Below the pieces are notes generated by a model. It ran no database searches and had not been told where the DNA came from. It was given only the letters and a program-made list of their open reading frames with translations. Shown piece by piece: positions 22,122-35,368 of a stretch of DNA of 64,000 nucleotides (position 1 is the first letter of the stretch; the number at the start of each line of letters is the position of its first letter). The stretch comes from Amaranthus tricolor. Its lineage: Eukaryota; Streptophyta; Magnoliopsida; Caryophyllales; Amaranthaceae. A program made the position numbers and the translations under genes. The DNA is taken from positions 42,006,422 through 42,070,421 of the forward strand of contig NC_080047.1 of NCBI RefSeq assembly GCF_026212465.1, in the 5' to 3' direction.

Positions 22122-25100
22122 ATGGGGGATGCATATTGCACAGATTGTAAGAAACACACAGAAGTAGTGTTCGATCATTCAGCAGGTGATACAGTGTGTT
22201 CTGAGTGCGGACTTGTTCTTGAATCGCACTCCATTGATGAAACATCTGAGTGGAGAACTTTTGCTAATGAATCGAATGATAATGACCCGGTTCGTGTTGG
22301 TGGCCCGAGTAATCCTTTGCTTTCTGATGGTGGCCTTTCTACTGTGATATCTAAACCTAATGGCACTACTGGTGATTATTTATCTTCGTCATTGGGGAGG
22401 TGGCAGAATAGGGGTGCTAATCCTGATCGTGGTCTTATTCTTGCGTTCAAGACCATCGCCACTATGGCTGATAGGTCTGCTTCTTTTTTTCCCCTTTTTG
22501 TATTTTTTTTAAAAAAATTTATGTGGGGAAAGGACTTTGAAGAAAAATTTTAGAGTTTATTTGTTGGATGTGTTAGATTTGATTTTTTGTCCCACTGTAT
22601 AGGATGGGCCGAATAGTCATTAATATCAGTTCTGATGCCGTTCTTTTGGGTTCTATGTGTATTTAAATCAAATAATCCGAGCCGGGACCTGAGGCAGATT
22701 CCTCTTGTTCTGTTGGATGTTTTAAGAGCTTAATTTTGAGGGAAATTTAAGGAGTTCAATAACATGGATGTTTATGGTAGAACCATAATTTCCACTTAAG
22801 CAAGCTGGGTTTTTGTACAAATTCCGGGTGTTCTGAGCTGTAATGCACCAACTCTGGGTTTGGGAAGGGATAAAAAATGGCAAAACATGGAAATTATAGT
22901 AGAGAGGTGCAGGACATTAGAAAGTGAAGTTCTTTTAATTGCTTATTTACTTGGGGAAGATTTGGCTACAAAGATATGAATGGTAATTCAAGGCTGGGGT
23001 AAGTGATATTGGCAATGAATATATTTATTTGGTGTCATGATGGTGGTAGGAATAAGAAATGAATCAGGGAAATTTCCGAATAGGTTGTTGGTGGTTTCTT
23101 TTCTTTTTTTTTTTTGGTGGGGTGTGGGGGAGGGGGGAGAGGAACTTAGGAAGTTTGTATTTTTGGAAAAATGTAGCTCGTCATGTGGAATTGGTTGGTG
23201 GTTTAGAGCTTCTGGTTATCATGAAAACTGAATATGATTGTAAGATTGTTCACCACTAGCACTCCTATATAGTAGTGTCAGTTTTTTGATTGGTGATTGA
23301 GCATGAGGTTTATATCTTCTGGGTAGAGAATAATTGGTGCAAAGTGGGCTATGGTATCACCTTGGATGATTGAGTGAAAGGTGAATGTAGTAATGGGGTG
23401 ATAGTTGTAATATCGTTGATTTTGTCTCAAGATTGTTATAAGACTGTTTTTGGGGAAATTTGTGGGATCGATACTATATTGTAAGCTGTATTGGGGGAGT
23501 GGCTATAAGAAGTTTGATTTGGTAGGTTTTCTTACAGTTCCACTTGTTTTATTATGAAGAACTGGTTTTTGGTATAAGAATATAATTAATATTTGTCTTA
23601 TAGTTCAGATGAGCAAATTGTTTGTCCTATTCATTGATCATATTGATTAGGGAAGTTTGTCAGTATCTTTTGTGGAGAGAATATAAGCAGAGAGAATATA
23701 GTATCGAAGGTGAGTTGAGTAGCAAATTAGGTGTGTGTTCTTGCTGTGTTCCCCTGAAGGATGAAGTTGCTAGGTCAAGTGTTATTGCTTATGGAAATGA
23801 TTCTGCAGCAGTGTGTAGTTGGCTCTCTTGTTTCAATTTCTTGGTTTTGAGGTTGTTACTTGTTGATATTTGTTTCACGATGAAGTTAATTTCATTTACA
23901 GCATATGATTTTTCCTGTAACTCATCACTAACATTTTTTTTGGTGGATTGGCTGATTAGCAGAATTTGATGGTCTTGTGGCGACTTATTTAAGTGTAGAT
24001 CTGTCTTGCAGTGGTTATTGAATTGTTTGAAAAGACACTTATTTCAAAGTTTAGATTTATGGTACCCTTTTCTGCTGGAATGAATCTATTGTGAGCATGA
24101 TTAAGGGAAGGTCGTGTTGGCATACGAATGAATGTAATATTTTGATAAAGTTGGAGATGAAAATGGGAATGGCTTATACTATCAGTTATTAGGGAATAAA
24201 GTCAAGTATTTTCTAATAAATGCCCGTTGAAGATAATTATAGCAAAGCTAGTTCACTTGACAAATTGAACTTGTTTGCTGTCCAAGAGGCATGCACTACT
24301 AGCACTAGTATATAAATGCGTGAAAGAAACTCCTTATAAGTCCTAATATCTAGCTATTGGAGAGGAACACTTTGTGGCCTTCTATTTTACACTAGTTCTT
24401 TATTGAGGTAGTCTCACCGTGAGATAACTTCATTTAGGTCAGCCCAAACTATTAAAAAAACTGCTTCATGTACAAGTGTAAATTCATATTTCATATATTT
24501 CATTGTTTTTTTTAAATATTTTTTCAAGTACTGGCCTTTTGTATGGACCCACCTCACGGTAAGAGTATGAGACGGTCTCATACAAGAGTGACTTTCTATT
24601 TTAAGCCTGCAACCTTGTGATTGAGTTATATTTCATTGGTTATGATCATTTGGGATTTGGGATAATGAATTATTTAAGCCTTGAAAAGATGAATTAGTAC
24701 CTGGTAGAGGTGGTTGTGAATTTTGAAGAATTTATAGTTTGGTTAAGGAAGCTTTTATCATTGATCACCTATCTATTTGATTTCTACTTCGTTGGCATCG
24801 TTGTCTCTCCCTAATGCTCCACACCTTATGATATCCATACTGTGGAGTAGAGTTTCAAATTGGCTCTTTGGCATCTTCATGTCAAACTGTTTTTTTTCTT
24901 GCTTCTGCTTCCTCAGTGTTGGTGTTGCTTTCTCTTCTCCGTTTACATTTTTAACCTCACTTTATCGTCTAAACTGCTTGTTCATTCATTATAATACGGG
25001 AATTCTCTTGATTAGAGTCTTTTAGTACCTTGTCGTAAGCAATGTTATTGTTGATGTCAGCAGATATTTTCACGTTTGAATCTACGTATAGAATGAAAAC

Positions 25101-28100
25101 ATACTTTATCTGAACTGTGGTAGTATGGAAAATCCTGCCAATTTGGTTCTTTCTATCACGCTTCTTTGACTTTGAAGATTTTAACCAAGTGATGGAATGT
25201 ATACAAATAGTGATAGACTGCTAGTGTGGAAATTGATGCGAAGTTTTTTTCGTCTTCATGCTTATTTTTTATTGAAGTCCTTCTTTCTTGTATTGTTTTC
25301 TTGATAGTTTCTAGCTACACCTTTTCCCATATGACCAGAATATTTAAATTCTCTTATTTTTTTTGTCTTCATTGACTCCTGAGCATGTTGATAATATTTG
25401 AATGGGGTATACAGTTGGTGTATGGTGTATACACTGTAAAAGTAGGCACTTTGTGCCCGCTCCCCTCAAAATCCCTATGAGCCTTGAAGCTTTTTTTATT
25501 TTATTTGGTAATTTTTTGACTAAGGATGTGAATATCTTTTATGTATACTTTTCGTTGTTAGTTTTTGAATGTTTTATAACCAATTGAGAACTTAAGCTGA
25601 TGAAGCTCCTTTTGCTTTCTCAGGTTGGGTCTTGTTTCAACAATAAAGGTGAGGATTTTATTCATTTGTATTTGCTATAATGTTTCATTTAAGATATTGA
25701 TATATGGCTGTGAACTATGCTGGCTAACTGATTTACTTATTTCTATTCACTTTTCTTTGTGTTAATGTTTTTTTGTATATTTATATACTCCTTAGTCCCA
25801 ACCATTTTGCCCCATTTGCTTTTGGCACAGAGACTAAGGAGTTGGATATAATGGATTAAAGTAGTGAGACAATTAAAAGAGTAAAGTTGTGGGGTCATAT
25901 TCCGATATACATTTGGGGCAAATTAACTGGGACAAACTAACATCTTTCTAATTCTATTTTCGGACAGTTTACTAACATTTTCCCATTTTTATTTTTGGCT
26001 ATATTTCTTTTAACTTTTTAAGTGGCAAACTAATTCTACCCTTTAAATGCCCATCATATGCACATGCGCTTACTTTTTAAGTAGTCTTCAATGGTTTCTT
26101 AAAAACCGTGCATATTGAAATGGAAAGAATGCAATGGGAATCAGGGAGTATGTAGTTGTGCATTTGGTGGCTAGCTGAACCATCATTTATCTTTTCTGTT
26201 CACGACTTTGAGTTTTGTTTTGATTGGTTGATGTCATTGTTATCTTGTATATAATCTATATGTTAAGCTGCTAGTTGCTTGCTTAGTTTCACGCACACTG
26301 TTATTTGTTGACTTCTCCCAAAGTGAACTTTTATTTAAGGGGATTCTTTGATCTTTTCTTACCTTCTTCAAACTAGTGGGGAAGTCTTGAAAAGAGTTTT
26401 TTTAGAGGAACTGTTTATACTTCTGATAGTGTTATCTTGCTGAGCTTCTACAATTGACTTTTTATGATTCTTTATTTGATGGTTATTTAATTTTATCTAT
26501 TTATCTTTATAGGATCGAGCTAGTGAGATATACAAGAAGGTAGAAGATCAGAAGTCAAGTAGAGGACGAAATCAAGATGCAATATTGGCTGCATGCCTGT
26601 ACATAGCTTGCCGGCAAGAGGACAAACCTCGGACTGTAAAAGGTACAACCTTTTTTCTAAGGAAAAATTACAGTGAATAATACAACCTTTTGTTAATTTC
26701 CCTACAATAATACCAACTATTGATTAAACATGAATAATACCAACTTAAAGGGTGTTTTCCTAGAAAATCCCTAACATGTTAAAAATCAAACTATAGGTTA
26801 TTATAAGACAAAAAGAATTGGCAAATTAGTTAATAAACTAAAGTTGGTGCTTTCCTTTTTCTAATTTATTCTTTTTAATGAAGTGTGGATCTTGCTCTCT
26901 ATTTTTTTCTGAAATTCTTTGTACACGTGAATTTCATATAGAAATTTGTTCTGTTGCCAATGGTGCAACAAAAAAAGAGATTGGTCGGGCAAAAGAATAC
27001 ATCGTAAAACAGTTGGAGGTTGAAATGGGGAAAGCAGTGGACATGGGAACGATACATGCTGGCGATTTCTTGGTAAATGCTTATTTCCTCAACAGGAGAA
27101 GTTAAATGGGTACTTTTTTGTCTTTACTTAATGCTTGAAACGGTATTGAAACTTTTTACAGAGACGATTTTGCTCAAATCTTGGTATGAACAATCAAGCC
27201 ATGAAGGCTGCCCAAGAAGCTGTTCAAAAATCTGAAGAAATTGATATAAGGTTGTACCCCTTAAGTATATATTGTAACTTGTGATTATTTACTGTGTTCA
27301 GAAACATGAACTGTCAAGCATGTACTTGCAGTTTAGAGTGCATCTCAGTAATGATTGTGGTTTCAACAATAAAATCTTTTATGCCCCTCTTCATAGATAA
27401 TGAAGTATATAAGGAGGAAATTTGCAAATATTTTGTCTTATACAATGGAGATTCATGAAAACTGATCGGTTTTACTTCTTATTGCAACTAGTTCAAGCAT
27501 TGCTGTAATACCAGAATACGCTTTTCTCCAAAATTTGTGGCTATATTGGTGGGTTTTATAGACGCATGGTTCTAATTATTCAGAAACTATATTGAGCTAC
27601 AAGAAGATTATAAATGGTTGCTTTGCTGCATGTTTCGTAGAGGAGAAAAATTATTGACTATTTTGATATTCTATTTGAAATTGTTTTTTTTTTCCATGCA
27701 AGATACTTTTGATTTGTAGTGTGTTGTGTTGCTCAAATGTGTAGTGTCCCGTGTAACATAATTCGCTTTTTAACTTCGCATTCGCTCGAATTTGACGAAG
27801 AGTAGCACAAAACCCACCATAATTTGCTTTTTTCGATTCGCGATTCATGAGGAGATTAGCGAATCAGTAAAACTGGTAGTGTCAGCTTTGCTTACCTTGT
27901 GATGATACAAGTCATTAATGGCTGCTGTGGTACATCCTAGATTCTTGGTTTGAGTAGTTTTATCTCATTGCTTACCATGTTACAGCAACTACTAAGCATG
28001 CATCAAGCTATTAACTTGTTACTTCTTGCAATCTTTACAGGAGAAGTCCCATTTCCATTGCGGCTGCAGTTATCTATATTATTACTCAACTTTCAGAGGA

Positions 28101-30014
28101 GAAAAAACCCCTTAAAGGTCTGTCATATTGGCTCTGTGTTTGAGTTTTGATACTCAGTTCATGTAGGAGTCTACCTATTTTCTTCTTGCTGGACTGATTA
28201 TGATTCGTTTTGCGTTATAGGCTATGTTCAGCTCAACTTATTCTATGAAAATATCATATTGGATCAGAAAAGATCAATTCATATTAAATTAGTAGTAAAT
28301 TTTAAGATCACCATCTACACTCTAAAATAAATAACTGGAAGGAGTGATAGTTGAAATATTTGACTACTTGAATACACTAGCAAGTGTAGTTTTCAGTCGC
28401 ATCAATGTTGTGTTGAAGAAATAATATCGAAGGTGATCTGCCTTGTTCTTTGCTATGATAGGCTCTTAGTTGACTGTAATTGAAGGCTCTATGTTTTAGA
28501 AGATATCCGGACTCTTATAAATAATAGCTGTATATCTAACCAAATTCATGAGAGTAGAAAAGGGATAGCGTCTACAAGCTTCACGCCTTCATTCGTCTGT
28601 AAGGGTTTAATATACTTTTCTCTCACATTAGGGGTAGTTCTAATCTTGATTCTTGTCTTACGGAGGTCATGAGATATTACAGTAGTTCTTGTGACCTTTT
28701 TGCTTTCCATTTTTTTTTAACACTAAGTACCCTATTAGATTGGAACCTTATAGGGGTCAACTTGGCTTGGCTTGTTGGGCTAGGCTCCTTGGGAATCGGG
28801 GGGGTGTCGGTATCCCCACCCCAAAAGTTCCTCTAGTTGATTGGTATATATTTTACGACTAAGTGCTGCCTCTTGTGGGGTCACAAGACTCGATGTCTGT
28901 TAAGTTACGTTGCAGAATGAGCATAAACGGTTAGCTATTGGCAGTACCATTAAGGAGTGTGAACAGTAAGAGAATATCAGAATAACAAGTTATTTGTTGG
29001 TGAATTTGTTTCTCAAATCAAAGCAGGAAAGAAGGTAATGGGATTACAGAACGTCCTTTCACCTAAAAGGCTTGAAATGAAAGGATTTGGACTCAAATGA
29101 TGAAAAAGGTTTAAAAAAGCAAAAAAAATAGAGCACAACAAAGGAGATTAAAGCAAACTTAAGCTAGAACACAATGTGTTAATGGAACCTTAGGTACCTC
29201 CTCAAAAAGATCATATTTGTTTAATGGTTTCACAATATGATATAGAAATCTCACTCTCAATGAAGAATTAACCTACTAGAGCTCAAACCTTTTAACAATG
29301 GAGTTTTAACACTAGTACAATGGCAAGACCGACTAAGGTTCACTAACCCTTTTTCTTGCTAGTACTAATCCTCTCAATACCCCAATTTTCTGATTTACAC
29401 GCCCCTTGTATTGTCCAATAAATCAGAAAAAAGAATCTTATATAGTACAACACGCACCAAGGATGATCACTGCTGTCTCGTACTGACTGCCAGCACCTGC
29501 TCGAATGAGCACACACCCTTCTTGTTCGACCCCACCCGAAGTTACTGGAACCTGTAAACAGGTGCTTGTTCGAACACTTTGTTCTTTGCTCCGTTCGCTT
29601 CTTCAAAGCTTCAACATCATACCACTCCATTTTGAAACAACTATTTGCAATTGTAATTATCCATATTTTTTTCCCAAAAAAAACTTGTGATCAGGGGGTT
29701 TGGCTATGTTAACTTGTATCTTCATTTTGAAGTTTTTTTTATGATTTAGGCTCTAATGAACCTAATTATGTAGGTAAGTAATTCTTAGACGTCTTTGTTT
29801 TTCAAGTATTGGACTTCCTGTGCTTTCACTATCATATTTGTCCGAATTCCGTAGACTAAAAAGCACACAAAAATTTGCAGATATATCTCTTGCTACTGGT
29901 GTTGCGGAAGGAACTATAAGAAATGCTTACAAGGATCTTTATCCTCACATTTCAAAGATCATTCCAACCTGGTATGCCAAGGAGGAAGACCTTAAAAACC
30001 TCAACAGTCCATAG
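22122..30014 (+). CDS. TFIIB: Transcription initiation factor IIB (TFIIB)
   Basis: TFIIB recruits RNA polymerase II to the TBP-promoter complex in the nucleus. Seven coding exons join in frame: 22122-22474, 25624-25648, 26513-26642, 26942-27072, 27162-27250, 28041-28117 and 29881-30014. They total 939 nt and 312 aa, the length I recall for Arabidopsis TFIIB. The N-terminal zinc ribbon has Cys6, Cys9, Cys26 and Cys29. The B-finger/linker contains [10 protein letters not shown] and SLGRWQNRG. Two cyclin-like core repeats follow, the first with [20 protein letters not shown] and the second with [17 protein letters not shown]. The C terminus is LKNLNSP. The ATG at 22122 gives the canonical start MGDAYC. 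Intron 1 is about 3.1 kb and intron 6 about 1.8 kb; introns 3 and 5 carry MITE-like insertions. No disruption is seen. Confidence 0.97.
24410..24595. repeat. GAGACGGTCTC dispersed repeat in TFIIB intron 1
   Basis: The left end reads GGTAGTCTCACCGTGAGATA and the right end CCTCACGGTAAGAGTATGAGACGGTCTC, so the ends are partly inverted. It belongs to the same family as 8863-9040 and has the look of a MITE. Confidence 0.5.
26651..26780 (+). repeat. Foldback-type repeat in TFIIB intron 3, partial copy
   Basis: AGTGAATAATACAACC, TTTTGTTAATTTCC and CATGAATAATACCAAC match the left half of the foldback element at 32771-32955. Only one arm is recognisable here. Confidence 0.5.
27749..27875 (+). mobile_element. 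hAT-like MITE with exact 8-bp target duplication
   Basis: A 127-bp insertion in TFIIB intron 5 is bounded by the perfect repeat GTAGTGTC (27741-27748 and 27876-27883). Its ends are imperfectly inverted: CCGTGTAACATAATTCGCT at the left, and CAGTTTTACTGATTCGCTA at the right on the opposite strand. A second copy with its own duplication is at 39085-39225. An 8-bp duplication and CAGTG-type ends are typical of hAT elements. No coding capacity. Confidence 0.75.
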
Positions 30015-32339
30015 AACAAACGCGAAAGCCACACACAAATATTTAACAAGACTCCGACTGCTGTTCCGATGTGGTTGGAGCTGTACCGATTTTCTTACAG
30101 ATTTTTGTGTTTTCAGTGCGGGCATGCAAAAGAAAGGCCTGCTCTAACTCTGTGATGTAACTGGTATAAAAAATTCGAGGATAATTCTTCCTAAATGTGC
30201 ATAGTTTGTTGTAACATTGACGAGATGCACCCATCTCCATTCTCCGGTGGGGGCGACTTACGGATATACACTTGTTGCATTATGGTCGCAAATCCAGAAT
30301 CTGATTGTTCCAGGAGAATCATTGAAGAATCTGGGTATTTGATGCAAATCTACCTTCTCTGTTTTCTGGGAGAAGGTATATGAGAGATAGAGGGAGAATA
30401 GGATCTGACTTGCATTGTTGAAACTAATCTATTTTTTTTGTGAGGTATATGTAAAATATGGATATTTGTTGAATGATTATATTATTGGAAGTTTTATAAG
30501 TATCTACACTTCTTGCTTTTTTTTTTTTTCTAAAAAATAAAATTTTAGCTGAATAATCACTTCATTATCTTTAGCTTATTAAAAGAACGCTTAAACAAAT
30601 TCTTGTATGAAACAGGCTTAGTGTGAGACGCATTTTATAAATGAATTAATTAGCCCAAAAAAATAAATTATTAGTATATGGACTTTTTATTTTAAAATGG
30701 TCTTATTAAAAGACGATTTCTCACAAGAGCACTCACAGCCAATATTATTTCCATGTAGAAATCATAGAATCATTCATTGTGTTGATCTCCGTTATCGTTG
30801 CGTATTTATTGGCATGTGTCATGTGGAGGTATTTTTTTAATAGAGTAAGTTAAAAAAAAAAAAAAAGAAAGGTGAGAATTTAACTTAAGAATGGATGTTA
30901 GAAATACTACGTATTGATAGTTGGGCCCATGTAATTAGGTTTATCCCATAATAGTGTTTTTTTATTATAGCTTATGCATTTGTGACATATAAAATTTAAA
31001 TATTTGTAAATGATATGTTACCAATAATTTAACATGTTTTCAATTGATTATATAATTTTTTTACAAAAAGATGAAAAAAAATTTGAGATAACATTAATCA
31101 ATTAATAGTATATTGAATGTGTAAATGCTGAATTTAATTAGAATAGAAAGAAATAATATTTTTGAGGATTTTTCAGGTTTCCACAATAGCTTTAAGGGTG
31201 TTTGTTATTTGGTATTAAAAATATAAAGGTAATAGAAAGGAAACTCTTAAGGAGGGGTAAGAAAAATAGAAAAAATTATTGTTGTTAGTTGTTTGGTATA
31301 TAATTATGTAAGAAAAATATTTTGTTTATTTATAAAAATAATATTGAAAATAAGAACAATAATAAAACCATACATGAACCCAAAAATTGCCATTCATTGT
31401 GGACTAAGGATAATGATATACTGATTTTTTAGGGCTTGCAATTAGAAGCTAAATATAGCAATATTTGATATAAAAAAAAATCATATCCGTATAATTATTC
31501 TTAAAATCATAACATAATTTTGCCTTTTTAGAAATATATTTAATGCTTATAGCCTTTAAAATATTTAAATTATTTTCTATAGCTTAAGGTTTTACATATT
31601 ACCACTAATAGACCTATAATGACGGTTGAAGTGTCATATACCATAGTTATGTGAAAACAAAAAAGTGAAACTCTATAAGTGTTACAAAAAATTTAAAAAA
31701 TATTGTGAGAGGCACAATATAGAAAACCATAATTTATACATATTAGTACAGTATAAAAGTCAAAAATACAAAATAGTCAATCTCTACATATAAAAATAAA
31801 TTTTATGTCTCTTTTATAATAAAAACCTAGATTCGCCTTTACATATTACATATGACCTCATAATATATAAGATGAATTCTATGTGAAATTTACCGTAATC
31901 TCAATAATAAAAATTACGAACATATAAAGTTTTTGTTTTGAAATTGTCTGATCGAAAATAAATAAATAATTATCGGCCCGTACATATGCCGGACCACATA
32001 TTGTTCGAAACAATAGTCCATAATCCAGATGCTATGCTCTTATTGAGCTGCATCTTTTGGTTGCCACTGTCGGCCAATTAAATCTTAATATTCGTATGGC
32101 ATTAATATATTATCTTTGAGTTTACTCATTTTGACCATTTTTTATTAGAGTTTTTTTTTTAGTTAAATGATACAAACTTTAACGTTATAAAAAAATGGAA
32201 GAATATTTTTGGTGCAATGTGGTTCATTTGTAGCCGTTGAGTACCAAGTCATTTTCATTGTAATCAAGAAAGTGAACCACTTCTACTATTTTAGTATTCA
32301 CCAAATTCCACAACTAAATAAATTATTCCCATCATTCAC
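30015..32339. other. Spacer downstream of TFIIB
   Basis: The TFIIB 3'UTR probably occupies the first several hundred bases. A fragment of the GAGACGGTCTC family lies near 30604-30727 (GTGTGAGACGC, AAAGACGATTTCTCACAAGAG). The rest is AT-rich with no supported gene. Confidence 0.4.
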
Positions 32340-32342
32340 TTA

Positions 32343-32594
32343 GAGGACGTTTGGCAAATAGCTGATAACTGATTATAGTGACTGATTTGACTATCTGATT
32401 TTATTAACTGGTTTGACAAGCTGATTTTGATCCCGCTGCTATATGCAGCTTGTTCAAAAACAGCTTATTCGTATGAATAAGCTGTTTCAACCAGTTAATT
32501 TACTAAACACTAGCATTAGCGGATTTGACCACCCAACCCTCTATTTATATTAAAATAAGCTAAAATTACTCACTAAGCTAATTTGCCAAACACC
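32343..32594. mobile_element. Tourist-like (PIF/Harbinger) MITE
   Basis: The left end is GAGGACGTTTGGCAAAT. The right end is ATTTGCCAAACACC, its approximate inverse. TTA lies on both sides (32340-32342 and 32595-32597), the usual PIF/Harbinger target. The centre holds the perfect palindrome AACAGCTTATTC / GAATAAGCTGTT. Related copies are at 44964-45225 and 49205-49352. Confidence 0.65.
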
Positions 32595-32770
32595 TTAATC
32601 TAATTAAATGTCATATTTTTGTATGAGACCGTTTTATTTAAGAATTTGTGTTTTATTTTAATACGAACGTATAAAAAAGAAAGGATATCACATAAGACCA
32701 CGTGAAATGAGTAAGAAAAAAGTGATAATTTAATGGCAATTATGTAAATAGTTGGATCTTATAAAAAATT

Positions 32771-32955
32771 AAAGAAAAAATTACCGTGAATAATATAATA
32801 TTTTGTTAATTTCCTTACAATAATAACAATTTTTGATTAATCATGAATAATACCAACCTAGAGGAAACACCCTTGGGTATTATTCATAGTTAATTAAAAA
32901 TTCGTATTATTGTAGGAAAATAAGCAAAAAATTGTATTATTTCTAGTTATTTCCA
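32771..32955. mobile_element. Small foldback MITE
   Basis: The left arm (GTGAATAATATAATATTTTGTTAATTTCC) is mirrored on the opposite strand by the right arm (GGAAATAACTAGAAATAATAC, ATTTTCCTACAATAATACG). A half copy occurs in TFIIB intron 3 (26651-26780). Length is about 185 bp and it has no coding capacity. Confidence 0.55.
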
Positions 32956-33041
32956 AAATTAAATAACCAAAAAACCTACAAATAAGAAAGTGAGACATTA
33001 ATGTGGATAGACAAAAGCGGAAATGGAGCATTTGATTGGCA

Positions 33042-33290
33042 CAAATTCTTGTAAGAGACCATTTTTAATTGGGCCGGCTCATTATATTTTTTTTTATAAT
33101 ATTGTAAATAGGCATTAAAAATGATATAAGTAGATAGTTAAGATATTGAAAGTAGGCATTAAGAATACTGTAAATAAACATTAAGAATATTGTAAGTAGG
33201 CATTAAGAATACGGTAAGTAGACATTAATCTATAATGGCTTGGATTTAAGATACATTTCTCAAAGAGACGGTCTCCCAAGAGACTAGCTG
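33042..33290. repeat. GAGACGGTCTC repeat with internal tandem array
   Basis: Ends are CTTGTAAGAGACCATTTTTA and AGAGACGGTCTCCCAAGAG, partly inverted. The interior (33107-33226) is an irregular array of units like GTAAGTAGGCATTAAGAATAC, about 20-25 bp each, with four or five copies. A further family copy follows at 33568-33772. Confidence 0.5.
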
Positions 33291-33567
33291 TTTGATCGGA
33301 ATAGGAGGCGATATCTTTTTATTGCTTCTAATGGTACTAAGCAAGTAAATGAAATTTATTGGATCTTGGTAATCAATAATTTAAGTCAATTACACCAGTA
33401 ATTATGATAACTGGGATTATTAAATATTAGGAGTACTATTATATTTGTTGTGGCAAATAAAGCAATATAAAATAATAAGTATTTTTTTAAAGATTAAGAG
33501 ACTCGGAAAGACGACTTCAAAACAAATACGTTCATATGCTAAAGATTTTTATTATGGGCTAGTTAAT

Positions 33568-33772
33568 CAAAGTATAGGACGCGTCTCATAGTGGAACTAT
33601 CTCATATAAAACAAAACGTACTCACAAATTCTTGAGTGAGACAGACTGATCATGAGACGGATTCATCGTAACACATTCCTCATATATGGCCTAAATAGCA
33701 CAACTAACCCAATTATTAGCATATGGGCTTCTTTTGAAGTCGTCTTACCGAGAGACGGTCTCTCAAAAGGGA
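33568..33772. repeat. GAGACGGTCTC dispersed repeat
   Basis: It contains GACGCGTCTCATAG, GAGTGAGACAGACTGATCATGAGACGG, GGCCTAAATAGCACAACTAAC and CCGAGAGACGGTCTCTCAAAAGG. It lies directly upstream of the first glycosyltransferase gene, 175 bp from its ATG. Confidence 0.5.
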
Positions 33773-33946
33773 GAGGAGTAGCTCAAACATACTTATCAAG
33801 CACTTGAATGCACACCAAAGCATAAACAATTAGCCCATTTCAATATTTTATAGACAATTCCCATTCCAGACTGTGCCATCCATATGTGTTCTGTGTACTC
33901 ATCTTCATGAACATCTACACCCAACAGCCATAGATTTCATCCAAAA

Positions 33947-35368
33947 ATGGCAGATGACATTCATCAACAAAAACCCGACGAAAAACCCATCGTTGGCACG
34001 GTCATGGTGCCATTTCCAATGCAAGGCCATCTCAATGAAATTCTCCATCTGGGCAACCTGGTAGCATCCTATAACATACCTGTTCATTTTGTTGGATCCA
34101 CACCCCACAACCAACAAGCCAAACAACGCCTACACGGTTGGGAACCCGAAACTACTCGCAAAATTCACTTTCATGACATCAAACTTCCTCATCATCAGCA
34201 ACCCAATATCCCGCTCAACCCACCAAAACCCGATACTGAATCCAAATTTCCGGGCCACCTACAACCACTTTTTGATGCTACTGAGCAACTCCGTCAACCA
34301 GTTTTCCAACTCGTGCAAAACCTATCAACCGAGTTCAAAAGAATCGTTATCATACACGACACTATGATGGCATTCGTTGTTCAAGATGCAAACTCGATCT
34401 CAAATGCTGAGACGTATGCATTCCACAGTGTCTCCGCCTTCACAATTTTCTTGTACATTTGGGAATCTCTAGGAGATCACAAACCTTTCGAGCTAGATTT
34501 GGACATCCCAAATGGAATACCGTCTAATCAAGGTTGCTTCACACCGCGATTCACAGCCTACATAGCAAAACAATACGAAGCACTAAACTTTGACAGTGGA
34601 AGACTATACAACACGAGCAGAGTTATCGAAGGTAAATACATAGACTTAATAGCAAAACTTCCCGGTTATGCTAATAAGACCCTGTTTGCAATCGGACCCT
34701 TGAATCCAATAAACACGAAATCTAAAACCCGACATAGATCCCTCGATTGGCTTGACAAACAAGAGACGGGTTCAGTCCTATACGTTTCGTTTGGAACATC
34801 AGTATCAATGACAGAGGATCAGATCACAGAGTTGGCTATAGGATTGGAAAAAAGCAGTCAGAAGTTTTTGTGGATATTTCGGTTTTCTGATCGAGTAGAC
34901 CTTTCTGCAGACGAGGATCTAGGAAGGGATCGACTGCCATATGGGTATGAAATCCGAGTGCAGGACAAGGGAATAGTGATAAGAGACTGGGCACCTCAGG
35001 TTGAGATTCTAGCACATCCGTCTGTAGGCGGGTTTATGAGTCATTGTGGGTGGAACTCGTGTATGGAGAGCATCAGTATGGGCGTGCCTATCGCAGCGTG
35101 GCCTATGCATTCGGATCAGCCAAGGAATGCCGTTTTGGTTACACAAGTGTTAAGGACTGGTATAAATGTGATAGATTGGGCACATAGAAGTGAGTTGGTC
35201 AGATCAACCACAATAGAAACTATAGTCAGAAGATTGATGATATCGAAGGAAGGCGAGGCGATGAGGAAACGAGCTGTAGAGATTGGAAGAAGTGTTCGAG
35301 AATCGACTGCAGAAGGCGGTGTTTCTCGATTGGAAATCGATTCGTTTGTAGCTCACATTAGGAGATGA
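33947..35368 (+). CDS. Zeatin O-glucosyltransferase-like UGT (copy A)
   Basis: This intronless 473-aa family-1 UDP-glycosyltransferase is of the UGT93 / zeatin O-glucosyltransferase type, a cytosolic enzyme that moves glucose or xylose from UDP-sugar to a hydroxyl of cytokinin or a related small molecule. The N-terminal acceptor domain has VPFPMQGHLN with the probable catalytic His28, and its partner Asp138 lies in IIHDTMMAFVVQD. The 44-residue PSPG sugar-donor box is residues 348-391 (WAPQVEILAHP ... HCGWNSC ... PMHSDQ) and is complete, ending in Gln. N-terminal HN(Q/R)QAK and GSTPHN motifs are shared with the other three copies. No signal peptide. The acceptor could be a cytokinin, abscisate or a phenolic; sequence alone does not decide. 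It is the first gene of a four-member cluster, on the same strand as copy B. Confidence 0.93.
   Translation: MADDIHQQKPDEKPIVGTVMVPFPMQGHLNEILHLGNLVASYNIPVHFVGSTPHNQQAKQRLHGWEPETTRKIHFHDIKLPHHQQPNIPLNPPKPDTESKFPGHLQPLFDATEQLRQPVFQLVQNLSTEFKRIVIIHDTMMAFVVQDANSISNAETYAFHSVSAFTIFLYIWESLGDHKPFELDLDIPNGIPSNQGCFTPRFTAYIAKQYEALNFDSGRLYNTSRVIEGKYIDLIAKLPGYANKTLFAIGPLNPINTKSKTRHRSLDWLDKQETGSVLYVSFGTSVSMTEDQITELAIGLEKSSQKFLWIFRFSDRVDLSADEDLGRDRLPYGYEIRVQDKGIVIRDWAPQVEILAHPSVGGFMSHCGWNSCMESISMGVPIAAWPMHSDQPRNAVLVTQVLRTGINVIDWAHRSELVRSTTIETIVRRLMISKEGEAMRKRAVEIGRSVRESTAEGGVSRLEIDSFVAHIRR

Noticed and set aside
23037..23969. Open frames of 64-115 codons in TFIIB intron 1
   Set aside because: They are fortuitous frames in a T/G-rich intron, with no recognisable motifs and no splice logic.
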